Assembly: GCA_946406115.1 (NCBI GenBank)
Contig: OX291545.1
Coordinates: 25,291,153-25,355,152, forward strand
DNA length: 64,000 bases
Source of the DNA: Apoda limacodes
Taxonomy: Eukaryota; Arthropoda; Insecta; Lepidoptera; Limacodidae
Direction of reading: 5' to 3'
Shown here: in pieces, positions 1 through 11,765 of the stretch
Numbering within the stretch: the stretch's first letter is position 1
Layout: each line of letters starts with the position of its first letter
Program-made: the position numbers and the translations under genes
The notes under the pieces: model-generated
Database searches by the model: none
Seen by the model: only the letters and a program-made list of their open reading frames with translations
What the model was told of the DNA's origin: nothing

Positions 1-699
1 CTTTTATTTGAGTGCTTTAGTCCATTAGTTATATGAAACATATGCCAATAGAAATGTTATGGAACTGCATGAATGACAGACGGTACCAATAAAGGTGGGG
101 ATAGAGGTAATGGGTTGCGCCAGGGAGGAGACTGTTAATGGATTACATTCGCGCGAGTGAATAAGAACTTAGTCGTATACTATACAGTTCCGGTGCATAT
201 GACCCTTTATTTTCATAGATATTCGCCGAGAGCCGATTCTTATTATAAAAGTTTTCGTTTCATGAGAAAGTTTTTGCATATCTGTGCTTATAAATTAAGC
301 ACAAATAAGTTTAATGTAAGTAAATATCTTTGCCTTAGGTTTTTCCTTGAAATTATATTGTAAAAAGAAACTTAGCTTTCTATCTAATCTGCTATATAAA
401 GAGTATGGATAGATCTTCTTATTTGTTTCTAAACTTTACTCTAATAAAAAATACCGGTATTGCGATTGCAAAAGTTTTTGCATATACCTTACTTATAATA
501 CCTTCAAAACAGTTTCTAAAACAAAAGTGGAAATTGAATATGATCTAGTAATTAATTTAACTTTAATTCAAAGTATAATGACTGCCACTGAGTTAAATTT
601 TTTATATAATATTTATAACATGGTTTTATATTTTGCAGTTCGGTTTAGAGCCTTTAGTATATTAATTATTTTTTCATCGCTTCAGCCGTTATACGCTCC
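1..699. other. AT-rich non-coding stretch
   Basis: I see no gene, exon-like frame or recognisable repeat here. Open frames are short and AT-driven. If the exon at 21.8 kb is spliced to something on the left, this could be intron, but nothing here proves that. Confidence 0.5.
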
Positions 700-1005
700 A
701 CTGCAGAGGCACAGGCTTACCTTAAGGAATAAGGCTTAGGCCATAGTCCACCATGCTAGCGAGCTAGTGGCCACTCGAATGTCAGGGTTTTCAACGCATC
801 TGACTTACTCGTAGCTTAACGACTGCTGTGTATATGACATACCGACAACCAGAACCGATGATATTATGTGCGCTCTAGAAAATGGAGGAGCTCAGAAAAA
901 TGTAGCACTAGGCGGTAACCTATCCAAGTTATGACCATGCCCGACGTTGTTTACTTTGCAAATCGTTTGACAAGACAATTGCCACTGTACCACGAGCTTC
1001 TCTAT
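700..1005 (-). repeat. 5S rRNA-derived SINE, diverged copy
   Basis: Read on the minus strand, about 907-1,005 resembles the 3' two thirds of eukaryotic 5S rRNA. The box A-like part reads 'aagtaaacaacgtcggg' and the box C-like part 'acttggataggttaccgcc', close to the 5S internal promoter. The head is followed by a tail containing 'gagctcctcc' and 'gtcatatacacagc' that is shared with the second copy at 14,725-14,993. A shared head and tail at two loci indicate a retroposed 5S-headed SINE rather than a 5S gene. The copy is too diverged to be a functional 5S gene. Confidence 0.7.
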
Positions 1006-3105
1006 AACCTTTAGTGCAAATTATTTCATTAAAACAAAACAGAAAATCTTATTAAGTAAAATTAAAATAAAAAATGTAAAGAGATAAATAGTCTTGATCA
1101 AATTTGATGATTTCTATTCTACCGACGATTAAATATGTACATACAAAATTATCTCATTAAAAATTTTCTGTTTATCTGTTGTCTTTATAAGTTTTGTGAA
1201 ACTTAATTAATTTATATCAACTATTATGCTGGTCATAACCAAAATAAAGCAAAACAGTGCATATATGTTGATATTACATGGTGCTTCTGAGAATATTATA
1301 TATAATCTGCTATTAAGTTTTAATGAATTCATTTAAGCCGGTTTTTACTGGGTCGGTCGTCAAAGCTCGAGCTTTCACTTGGATTGAGCTTTCAATCATC
1401 GTCTACGCTTTGCTCTATCAAAAGCGTCTAAACTGTTAGTTTAAGTTTTCATTTTAATTTATGAATGTATTTTATTTTTGTACTTTTCAAGGCAATTATT
1501 CCTGTTTCACATTTTAATTTGATTAATATGTCAAGAATTATTTTAAATATTAATTTATTTATTTATGGTGATTTTTTGTGCAACAGCACAAAATAAGTAG
1601 TAGCACAACGTGTACCTTACCTTCCCTCTTTTACAATCCTGTTACCGCCTGTATGACACACGCACACATTTGCACGTATACACAGGTCATTTCTTTGTAA
1701 CTGTTACGAATAACGCGATTTTCGTATCGAGTGTCCAAGGTGTGGTTATGTCACACCCTAACTAATTCAGTCAAAAACATGTTTCGTGGCTACTAATGTG
1801 TTTACGCGCGAAGGTTTCAGAGTTCTTAATCAGTGGTAACAGAATGGTTACAGAGGGGCGGCGGGGTCGACCATAAGAGCGGCAGTAGTGAGATCGTTCG
1901 CTCTCAAGAAGCCAACGTCCACCAAACATCCATATTTTTTGATTGGAAGTCTCATTACTGCTTTTTCCTTTGAAGATGCATTTTCGGCATTTGAAGGGTA
2001 GTGAAATTGTTTCTCGAAATTTTCAATAGTTCAAACAATATCAAATATTCTATATCTAACACGTAGGTACCAGGTAAATTTAGTATTATTTAGTGTACAT
2101 TGCAGGACAGAAATATAACTACAACGTGTGTAAAAGAAGAGAAAAGCATTGGATGCTATACGCGACAAGAAAACTGGTAGAGAGCTGGCACTCGCGAACT
2201 GTAGCGTACCAGCGCCCCGGTACAAGGGTTTCAACTTATCAATTACACCGTTCGCTACTTACTGCGCGGAAAGGGCAAATTGATTTAATGTAACCAGAGT
2301 GCTTTGACGAATATTATTAATGTCTTTTTGCACCCCCGTTATGGAGGCTCCGTCGGTAATGTGCGCTTTGTTCTTTTCCGAGGTTTTGCTTAACATCGAA
2401 TCACACTTATCTAATGGTAAGAATAGCTTAATGGTAGTAAAATATATGTGCTATATACATAAAAGTAATTAATTATCTATCTAAAGGTGAAATTAAGTTC
2501 TTCGCAATTCCAATTAAGATATAGGTACGGTACGCCCGAGTTGTATTTTATAACTTTTTTGTATTACGATTATTTCTCCTTGAAACAAAATGTACCAAAG
2601 GTATTTGAAAATTTGGAAAATTAGAAAGATACCTATAGACTATTTTATCTTTCTTGTCTTTTTTCTAATTGTGCATTTCGCCTTTTTATATTTTGAGCCA
2701 AAAAAAATTTTTTTTCATTTAAATTTACAAAATAAGATAAGTCAGAAAAAAGGGTGTACTTACTTATCAAATGTTTTCTGTTCAAATAAGGACTGGAAAT
2801 TCCTAGAAATAAGAAGGACAAAACACAAATTCTTAAGGGCTAGAAACCTGGTATAATTTTGCACTATCTCCAAAAATAAAACGCTTGCGATGGGTTGGTT
2901 GTCAAAAGTTAGCTTTCCGGTTTCAAAAGTTTCAGAACGCAGACTAGGTCTAAGAATCCCACCTGTACGGACTTTAAACCAAGCAAAATCCGTGGAAACT
3001 CTAAGGAATGACAATCCTAACTTAAAGCAACAATTTGTCCTTTAAAAAAAATAAAGATAACGCAATTAAAATCAATATGCAACTACAGTGTACTAATAAA
3101 TCAGT
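1006..3105. other. Non-coding, mostly AT-rich
   Basis: No supported gene. A GC-richer patch at about 1,800-1,925 and a CA/TG-rich patch at 1,610-1,700 stand out slightly from the AT-rich surroundings, but neither matches another part of the window. Open frames at 2,093-2,293 and 2,590-2,856 show no domain. Confidence 0.45.
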
Positions 3106-3450
3106 GACACCAGTTCCTAGCGTCTCTTCGTGACGTGAGTCGCGTCGCGCGAATAGCGTTTCGATATTATCGCCGGTCCATACCCTGTTAATAAATACGT
3201 CGCGTACACGTCCTCTCATTAGAGCGCCATAACTCCTCATTAGTGGGAATGCTAATTAATGTGACGTTTACGAGGCGCGCCGCTCGTAACTCACGCTCAA
3301 CACTCCGCGCGCCGCGACAGCCCCGCTTTGGCCCAGCTTGTCTTGACACGCAGTCGCTACGGCCCCATTCGACCTCGCAGCTTAGCATACTGCCAATTTT
3401 CGCACTTGCAAACTCTTTATCAATAATGTCAACAAATACCACGGCAGTGG
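3106..3450. promoter_or_regulatory. GC-rich island with TAATTA cores (candidate enhancer/CNE)
   Basis: An abrupt GC-rich island within AT-rich flanks. It contains CpG-rich runs (gcgcgccg, cgcgcgccgcg) next to homeodomain-type cores (cattag, gctaattaatg) around 3,215-3,265. Opposing open frames cross it but show no protein domain and reflect GC content. Inference: a conserved regulatory element in an intron or upstream region. Unmethylated CpG-rich DNA or an unrecognised 5' exon are alternatives. Confidence 0.35.
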
Positions 3451-6085
3451 GTTACGGTAGGCATAGGCATAATAATACAATTTTGCAAACATTATGAGGT
3501 AAAGTTGAATTTTCAACGGGTTTCGAACGGACGGAACGAATCCTCAGTTCTTCAGTACACCCATCCATTTTTCACTATGCACCTTGTTGGTTTATGTCAA
3601 TAATTAATAAACATTTATTTCATAAAATTCTATTTTTATTCTAAATTTTTCATTTTACATTTTCTTAATTTAAAATCTCTATGGCGTTTCACAAAAACGC
3701 ACTTGTCTGTAACACTTCATTAGAATGTACACAAAGACAGCGGAATTATAATATAAGGCTGTGACGGTCTAACATGACGAATTTATGAGGGTTCCGTTTT
3801 TCGCCATTTTGCCTGCGGAAACCTTTTTGGCTTTTAAGTTTATTTTTATGCGAATAAAGTCTGAAAGTGTAATGCCGAGAAATACCTATAATAGTAGTTT
3901 GTGAAACTGTCATATAATAAGGGGTATTAAAGTGATTTAATACCTAGTTTTATGCAGTTTCATGCACCAGATACTTTATCTACACTCATGTTTTATGTAA
4001 AATAAAAGGGAAAAGTGAAAACAAAAAACTGGTTGCCTGTAAAGTCGGTATACGGGCGAAAGTTTTACGTGACAATGATTTTATGTCTGTCTCTCTCGCT
4101 CTTAGGCGGGCGCGTGCCTCTCACTCGCTCTCATTGTGAGCGCATAACGTGAGCGGAGCGTAACGCAGTTTCTTGAAGTGTCACCCGGCAAACCAATTTA
4201 TAAGACGTTGTCACGTCAAAAAATGATTATTTCTTGACTTTTCAAGCAAAGGGTTGCAGATATTTTTTGTTGCTGCATCTAATATATTAGGTGGAGTTAA
4301 ATTTACCTGTGTATCACTGCTAAATGAGTCGTCACTCTCATTTTGTATTCAAACTTTTCGATGCAATAAGAAAATTATTAGTTGAGTATGTCAAAAACAA
4401 TTGGAGCGAAATCCAAATTTCACTACTGCGCATCAACTAATCAACGGTTATAGTACATTATGATATAAGTTAGCTAGGCTGCTCATCACAGACGAAGTAG
4501 TGGGTTACAGCCCGAGACGAGGGCGAGGGAGTAATTCAGCCGAGTGTGTATTGAGTAGAGCATATTCAAGGACTGTAAATACTTACATTTTTGTTTAAAT
4601 TTTCAAAAAGTTGATATTTAACGAAATCTAATAGTTTTTTGCAAACACGTTGGATTTATTTTCCAAAAATAAGCACTTAGTTCATAGGCATAATTTCTTG
4701 TTAATTAAATTTAAATGCAATTCAAGATTGTAGTTAAAGTTCGGATCTTTTGAATTTTAAAATATGAACTTAAATAAACATATTTATACCATTAACTAAA
4801 TGAATTAGTCGATCGTTAAAGCTATCAGTAATTATCTCTTCTAATGTCTACAACTTCTACACCACAGTACAAAATTATATAGTCGACAATAAAGTAAAGT
4901 ACACGAGATAAAATCACGAATTTCAAACTCAACTTTTATAATGTCAAGCCACGACATTAAGCTGCATTGCAGCACAGCAGAGTTTACTAACCAATGAGGT
5001 TTTATGTGCGTCCGACTTTTATAAGCACCGAGTATTATTAACGTAACCTAGTGTATCACACGTGCATCGTTGTAAAACACCTCCGTTACTAATACGCTGG
5101 CCCTCTAATACAATACAAAAAATTATCCGAGTCTCAGCTGATTATGATCTACATTGCTCTTTAACTTAACGTTTATAACCAATAAAGTATAGACTACCAA
5201 TCTAAAACAGCAATGTAACTCATAACACAGCGGAGTATTTTTAACGCATCTTATTAGGGCCCAGTTCAAAAGTTGATCGTAATCAAGTATATAATTTTAA
5301 ATAAAATTAACACTTCAACTTTAAACCCGGGTCATTAATGCCGTTACACTGAAACAATATAGAGTCGTGACCGAACCGGGCGATATCTAAATAATAAATA
5401 AATAGGCGTGAGGCTATCTGACATCGCATCTCCGAGTTAATGTTCAACAGCGGACTTTTATAATTAACAATAAATTTGGTATGTTTTTGGTCGAACAAAC
5501 CGATGAGAGAGCTCGTTGTGGGAACAATTTTTCCTACCACCCTTGATAGTGATCTTAATAACATACTGCACTATTTGCAATGGCTTGTAGTTTTTAAATA
5601 TTTATTTATTCTAGCTTTTACCCACAGCATTGTTACGGTGGTCTGTAAAGCCATGATTTAGTGACTTTGTATCACTTCTCAATCCTTTTTTCGCACAAAC
5701 TGACCCATTCCAACTGTAGAAATAACGTCAAAATCGAACTCATCGTTTCTTCACTAGCACAAATGTTTTGGATGTATGAAAGCTCAAAAAATTAATACCA
5801 AAAATATTTTACAAAAATATTTTCACGTACCTATCTTTTACAGTTTTCTTAGAGAATTAATTATATAGGATCAACTTGCATACTACAGCAATTCGCAAAC
5901 AAACAAGCTAAGTGTAAGTAAAAGTTAAAATTAATCGAATAAGTTCTTGCGTTGTAAAGAGACAAATAAACAACTATAGAAACCTTTCATTTTGTAACTA
6001 GCATATCTATAAATAGATTGCTGTACAAAATATAAAAGGCAATAAGAACTCTAAGCTATTGGAGTGCTCATCTAATTAGCTCATT
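3451..6085. other. Non-coding, two small GC patches
   Basis: No gene seen. The patch at 4,075-4,170 is rich in CTCGCTC/GAGCG motifs on both strands, and the patch at 4,480-4,560 is GA/CG-rich. The rest is AT-rich and without recognisable repeats. Confidence 0.4.
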
Positions 6086-6430
6086 ATTTCGCTCAGCCTC
6101 TCGAAAATGTATATCGTCAAAATTCTTCATATTTCGTTGGAAAACACCAAAAATACATCGGTCTCCCTACTCGAGTCGCGGCTACGTTATCTCGTTAACC
6201 TAATGAAGTCTACGCTAATGATGAGTAGGTAAATAATAGGGCGGCTAATGGGGGCTTTATCATTCTCGAGTGCGCTCCAGGTAAGGGCCAATTAGAGCCG
6301 ACATCGGCCCGTATTGTTCGGGGCTGTACCCACTCGCCCTCACTCCGATTATTTCCGAACGACTCCGGACTGATAAATTGGACAAACTATTGCAAAATGA
6401 CGTTCGCGGTTAGCGGATAAATTTAATTTC
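6086..6430. promoter_or_regulatory. Candidate conserved non-coding element with several TAAT cores
   Basis: A mixed-composition block carrying many TAAT/ATTA cores (cctaatg, gctaatg twice, caattag, gattatt) interleaved with GC-rich words such as ggcggctaatgggg. It shows no coding pattern and no match to the transposon families elsewhere in the window. This density of homeodomain-type cores in non-repetitive DNA is what an insect developmental enhancer looks like. The function is inferred. Confidence 0.35.
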
Positions 6431-7559
6431 CTGTTAAATTGTCGTTTATTCACATGTTTGATCGAGTGCCTTCATTAATTTTCTACGAATTCAGTTTTTG
6501 TTCTTGTTGCCTTAGAGTTGTTATTCACATTACATTTAACAAATTGTAGATAAATACCACTGAAATACTAGGACGTTTAAAAATTAATTTTGTTTAAATG
6601 TTTATATTAATGTTAGTCCAAATGCTGACATTGGAATTTTTCCGCACCCAAAAGGCGAATCTTTGTAGCTAGGTTACACCTATACAGCAAGTTCGACGGA
6701 AATTAAAAACATTATTTAACGAAGCGTACTTTTATACGTACTAACATATTATAATTGAACATTAATAATTATTTTATGGCCAGCTGACCAAATTTTAGAC
6801 TAGAAACATATGCCCTTTAAATGATAACCCATACATTGCCTATCCGCGCTAGTGATACCTTAAGATCGATTTCCAACCGGCGAAGTTTTGAATCAAATGA
6901 AGAAGAAGAAGGTCAAACTTTTATTAAAATTTTTAGAAGCGGTTTCTGTGCTTAAAAAGTATTAAATAACGCAAACAGCAATAGTTTTCGTGAAATATGC
7001 AGCAGCACCGCACTGGTTAGGACAGACGTCTTCAATCCCCGGGTCGCAGAGAAACTTCGCACTGCTATTTTTTATTGCGCGGAATTTAAATGCATTTTTG
7101 ATGTTACGAGATGACACGCGGCGGACGTCCGCCCTCCCTGTGTCCTCCCCCGCGCCCTATAATTTCCAACTTGAAACTTCACTACGGTATTAAGCCTTGA
7201 TTGCTTCAAGAAACTTGGGACATTTTGGCGTATTCTTTGAGTTCCCAGTAGATGCCTGGCTGCTATGATGGAATTTTATTACTAACTGACTTTATGAAAA
7301 TTAATTATTGCCTTTCTCTTAAATAAAAGTAAAAAATATAATAATAAATAGTATTAATATTTGTGTAAAGGTATACTCAACAGCTGAATTTAAAAATTTA
7401 TACAATTTTTTTCACTTAAATATTTCAAGGCAGATTGCAGGTTCATTGCAATAAAACTTTTGTGAATAAACAGCATAATTTAGATTTGCTTTAAACCGTT
7501 GTAACTGAGATACTGGCAAGTAAGTACCTATAGAACAAATGAACGTGACAAAAAAAAAT
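6431..7559. other. Non-coding; GC patch at 7,000-7,160
   Basis: No supported gene. A GC-rich patch (about 7,000-7,160, with ggcggacgtccgcc and cctcccccgcgcc) lies inside an open frame at 6,990-7,193 that has no recognisable domain. It could be another regulatory island. Confidence 0.4.
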
Positions 7560-7745
7560 TAATCTTAAGACATCCCTACGGTGTTCTAGCACCGCAAGAA
7601 GTTCTTCAAGAAAGAAGTTATTAGATTTTTGAAGGGTCGGTAATGCGCGAGTGATAGCCCTGGTGTATCAAGCGTCCATAGGCTACGGTCACCACAGGCA
7701 GACCGCAAGCTTGTTTGCAACCTGTGGTATAAAAAAAAACCGCCA
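7560..7745 (+). repeat. 3' tail of Jockey/CR1-like LINE
   Basis: The segment matches the 3' end of the LINE at 33,870-34,533: ttcttcaagaaagaag, gttattagatttttgaagggtcgg, and then a short A-rich tail after 'gtggtata'. Only the last codons and the tail remain, so this is a severely 5'-truncated, dead insertion. Confidence 0.75.
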
Positions 7746-8479
7746 TTAGTTTTTTTTGATTAACTATTCGTATAGAAAAAATTTATATGAACGAAATATA
7801 AAACTAGTCATAAACTGTTTGTTTTGTATTGTTTCTAGAGTACATTTATTTATTCTTCTTGTACAAAGAGACTACTGTACGATAGCGGGCTTAATGCCAT
7901 ACATCATTTTCTACCAGCCATTTATGAATTGTAGATAGCATATCCTTTATTTAGCTTAAAATAAAAAATAAATAGTTTAAGAATTTATATTGTCACGTAC
8001 GTGCGCATGGTATATTGTCTTACTTGTCGGTAATCTTGAGTTACAAGGACGACGCGATATGTAACTAAGCATAAACTTGCATGAGCAGTGAATCTACATT
8101 CTAACTTACTGATATTTTCATTGAAATACATCCGTTCCGTTCCAGCATCTCGAGAAACGAGTCACATAGGAAAAAACGGTTGACGAGAGGGTTCTGTTCA
8201 GAATTCAAAACTGCAACCTGAAACAACGCAAGCTTTCAAAAACACAATGTTAAAATACAAGAAATCTATATAAATAAATCGGCTAGACAGATTTGGCCAA
8301 AATTATCTTAATAGTCCGAATAAAGAAAATTTTTGGTAAAATGTCATAAATTAAAATAAAGCAAAATTATTAAATTAGATTAAATGGATATTATAATTTT
8401 AATGTTCGTCATCAACGCAACTCAATGTGAAATATAGAATGAAAAATAGTTTTACACGTTACATGTCAAATTAGGTATT
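7746..8479. other. AT-rich non-coding stretch
   Basis: No gene or repeat recognised. Confidence 0.4.
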
Positions 8480-8605
8480 AATATAAAAAACATTTAAAAA
8501 CCACGCTTATAAAAAAATTATTAAAAAGGACAAAATAAGCTTCCATACATCACAGAGCAAAAAAGCGTGGGCACTTTTCATCTATCATACAGCAATACAA
8601 TAATA
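8480..8605 (+). repeat. Interspersed repeat family zeta, copy 1
   Basis: Shares with 51,470-51,580 an ordered set of words: catttaaaaaccacgc/catgc, tataaaaa, 'agcgtggg' followed by 'tatcatacagc' and 'atacaa'. The word 'ccacgct' near the start is complementary to 'agcgtgg' near the end, so the element can fold. It was not assigned to a known class. Confidence 0.55.
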
Positions 8606-8989
8606 TCAGAGCAAATTTTTCGCAAAGTTTTAATTTTTCTGCAATGCTGTCGGATGCTATTGTACTAAATAGAGTATAGTGTTTTTTTCTACTTTTTGGA
8701 ACAATTAGAGTCGCAAATTTTAAAACCTTTTTGATGCTTCACTATATGCACCACCTTGGTTAAGCCTACTTCAATGATTGTGAAATATAATAGACTTATA
8801 TTGCACAATCATTGCTTGTCAATATAATATTATAAATTAGTACCTGGTGGACCGAGTGTTCGTTTTTTTTAATAACGCTATCTATTGTCAAGTAGATTTA
8901 GTGTTACTGTGTCGGTAAAAATAATAGTTTTACTACTCGCTAATAGATGTCAGGAAGAGTCATAGTTCTCAGATTATTATTGCCTAAAA

Positions 8990-9130
8990 ACACGGATTAA
9001 AACAACGTTTTTTAAAAATGAAACCGATCGATTTATCGCCCCCGAAACCCCCTGCATACTAAATTTCATAAAAATCGTTGGAGCCGTTTCCGCCATACAG
9101 ATTATATACATATATACAAGAATTGCTCGT
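8990..9130 (+). repeat. Lepidopteran LINE-type 3' UTR fragment
   Basis: Contains the phrase 'aaaatcgttggagccgtttcc' split over a few mismatches, followed by a TA-rich run and 'acaagaattgctcgttt'. I recognise this as a very common lepidopteran interspersed repeat tail. There is no coding remnant. Confidence 0.6.
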
Positions 9131-9419
9131 TTAGAGGTATTAGATAGTTGTAGTGTCGTGCAATAGAAACAAATACGAGGATAACTTGTTTACTTATAAC
9201 TATTTCACTTTTAAATAGATTTATTTTTTTTGTAAACCAGAATAGTCGAGCGAAAACCTTTTAATGTAGATACATATGAACACCAATATCCTTAAAGTAA
9301 AATAAAACAATAACTCTTTATATAAAAAGTAACACAATTGTTAAACATTCCTACAAACCTTAACCTCATTCAAAAGCTTAGCCATGTAATTGCAGAACTA
9401 TAACAGTTTTCAATTAAGT

Positions 9420-9560
9420 AGTGCTTAGTTTTGCTGCAGCGAGGGCATTAGATACACGACAATACGTTTAACGTGGTCGCAATTGCCCGCGGCCAGGTGG
9501 TCCGCGTCTCTGCGACCCGCCAGTTGACTTCCTCTGCTAGTTCTTCAGTTTCCCTAAAAG
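9420..9560. promoter_or_regulatory. GC-richer island, candidate CNE
   Basis: A compact non-repetitive island (gcccgcggccaggtgg, ctgcgacccgccag) in AT-rich DNA. It holds an E-box-like caggtg and no coding pattern. A regulatory role is inferred from composition only. Confidence 0.25.
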
Positions 9561-9825
9561 GATTGCCGTGTTTGAATCAATACTTCAGAGTGCTTTATTA
9601 TGTTTTAAAACTTTCTGACCGAAGTGTTATATCGAAACAAAAACGTAGTTAGATTATTTATTTGGTACCGATACTTATTAACGAAGTTGATATTTAGATT
9701 CCCAGAGCAAAAAGGATTAAAATATATAACATTATTGTGTCCAACTGTGCGCATAAGCCTTACAAACCGATTAGGTGTGATCGATTTTGCACCTTTGAAA
9801 TATGATATGTAATATGATAAGTCAG

Positions 9826-10069
9826 TGGTAGCCAAGTTGTTTCGCTGTCTGCCTCACGTTCTGAGGGGTGAACCCGGCGTGTACCAATATGAGACTTTTT
9901 CTTTCTCAACTTTTACATTGAATATTCACACAACGTGAGGAAACCTGCATACGTCAAAAAGACGTATGTGAAGCCTACAATTTGCATTCAGCACGCGTTC
10001 GCACTATGGCCCAAACCGGCTTCACCCAAGGTGCAGAGTAGTCCGTGCCCCAACAGTGGGGACATATAA
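9826..10069 (+). repeat. tRNA-headed SINE (family A), plus strand
   Basis: Begins with a degenerate tRNA-like head (gtcagtggtagccaag; box B-like ggtgaacccggc) and continues with the family body 'acaacgtgaggaaacctgc', 'atacgtcaaaaag', 'tatggcccaaa' and the ending 'gtgccccaacagtgggga'. The same body is found at 44,484-44,800 (+) and 25,840-26,155 (-). A Helitron is inserted directly into its end at 10,070. Confidence 0.75.
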
Positions 10070-10615
10070 TCCATACATATAAAATGCTTTTTCCTGAATA
10101 ACTGACTGATGAATCAACGCACAGCGTAAACCGGTGATCGTAGAGACATAAAACATGTAGGGTGTGTTCTTTGTATGACGTAGGCATCCGAAAGGAAAGG
10201 ATTTTCCGAAAGGGTCAAGTGCGAGTCGGACTTGCGCAATGAGGGTTAACAGATTGTAATGAAATTTTGGTAAGTTGCTATGCACACGCCGGCCAATGTT
10301 GCTGAAAAAGAAAAAAAGGGTCAAGTGCGAGTCAGACAGGGTCAAGTGCGAGTTGGACTCATGCAGTCAGGGTAAACCGATTGTAATGAAATTCTGGTAA
10401 GTTGTTATACACACGCTGGGCAATGTTTCTGAAAAAGAAAAAAATGATCAAGTGTGAGTCGGACTCGCGCAATAAGGGTTAACCGATTGTAATGAAATTT
10501 TGGTAAGTGGTTTTGCACACGCCGGGGAAGGTTTTGAAATTAGTACAACCCATTCACAATAGGTTGGTGCGGCAGTTGTTTTAAAAAAAGAAAGAACGTT
10601 CGCCGGGTCAGCTAG
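10070..10615 (+). mobile_element. Non-autonomous Helitron with internal tandem repeats
   Basis: Starts TC at 10,070 right after an A and ends CTAG at 10,612-10,615 right before a T, which is the Helitron insertion signature. The start resembles 'catacatataaaatgctt' at 48,655. Internally, a roughly 106-bp unit containing 'gtcaagtgcgagtcggac' and 'gattgtaatgaaatt' is repeated: the latter phrase begins at 10,252, 10,379 and 10,485 (the first spacing is longer by a small insertion). It has no Rep/helicase coding capacity. A truncated sister copy lies at 48,655-48,915. Confidence 0.75.
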
Positions 10616-10954
10616 TATTAAAATAAAATGCTATAAATAAATAGTAAGGTGGATAAAGGGCTTAAGCTATTTAAAATTTATAGCAACCCATAACCACTTT
10701 ATATTCGAGTATGATGCTTACATGAATGTCTTTTTCTAAATCTAGTTATTGTTGTAGGATTCTCTTATAAAAGCACTTCAACCAAAAATAAAAAATTCTA
10801 TTCACCAATATTTTCCATAGAAAGCTAGAAAACGATTCTCAAATAATAGTTGATTCTAATTGAACATCAAAACCATTTAGTATTTATACACAATTACAAT
10901 TCTCAGACAGCAATTCAACTAATTAAGTAAATGTTTAATTGAATCAGAGCTTGG

Positions 10955-11170
10955 AAGGTTTGACTGCGCTCGGGCCACGTGTGCATCAAATCGGAGGGAA
11001 GGAGGGAGGCGTCCGAGCGGGGTCCCGCGGGCACATTAATTAGCGGGAAGAGCGGAGCGGTGCGGAGTAGGGCGAGGGGGGGTAAGCTCATGAAAGTTTA
11101 CCAGTTAATTAGGAGCAACCGCCGCCCGCCCCTCACCTTTGTCGTAACCTAACGAGAATGAGCGCCAGTT
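10955..11170. promoter_or_regulatory. GC-rich island flanked by ATTAATTAG cores (candidate enhancer)
   Basis: A very GC-rich block (ggagggaaggagggagg, gcggggtcccgcggg, gccgcccgcccctcacc) with homeodomain-type cores embedded in it: cattaattagcggg near 11,035 and cagttaattaggag near 11,105. It is not repetitive within the window and not coding. Together with the alpha and gamma elements it forms the class of TAATTA-plus-GC-rich islands that characterise this locus. Function is inferred. Confidence 0.4.
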
Positions 11171-11589
11171 AGTATAAGGTTTCTAATTAGTAGTTTTTCA
11201 AGTCATATTCATATTGCTGTTTCAGATACAAGTGTGTATAAAGTGATTTTGTTTATGCGACGGTATTCCTTCCTTTTCCTTAAAGTTGAATACAAATGCA
11301 ATTCATAACTCCTTTACTGAGTTAGATAAGTATTGTCAGTTTTGTCAGAATATTACCTACGTGTTTTTTTTATCTATCGATCGATTTTATTTAATTTAAA
11401 AGATATAAACAAATTTTATTAACCTATATAAAGTATTAGTAGGTTACGGGTAAGCACACTGACTGACTTAAATTGCAATCAAAAATATAGACCGCGAGTA
11501 AATTATTTAAAACTGCATAATTAAGTCTAAAATTACACTTACGCAAATCTCATCATACTTACTCAAATTAACTGTCAAGTAATAGGGAA

Positions 11590-11765
11590 GTTGGTGATAA
11601 CAAAGGGTCTGTCATAGGTGCTTCTCCGCAACCCGCACCTTCAATTAGGCTAATGGACACAACCCGACCTGCATTCATACTTCAAGTCCTCCATACCAAG
11701 CTGCAGCTAATTTTCACCTTAAACGTCGCACGCTATACAAACGCGCGGTAAAAACACGCCTGGTA
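11590..11765. promoter_or_regulatory. Candidate CNE with TAAT cores
   Basis: A non-repetitive block with balanced composition, including caattaggctaatgg and cagctaattttc cores. No open frame with a domain was found. The regulatory call rests on composition and motif content only. Confidence 0.25.

Noticed and set aside
3188..3497. Overlapping plus and minus open frames as a gene
   Set aside because: Arg/Ser-rich frames on both strands are the usual artefact of a GC-rich island; no domain, no clear splice sites.
10022..10345. 107-codon minus-strand frame
   Set aside because: It spans a SINE end and a Helitron; no domain.
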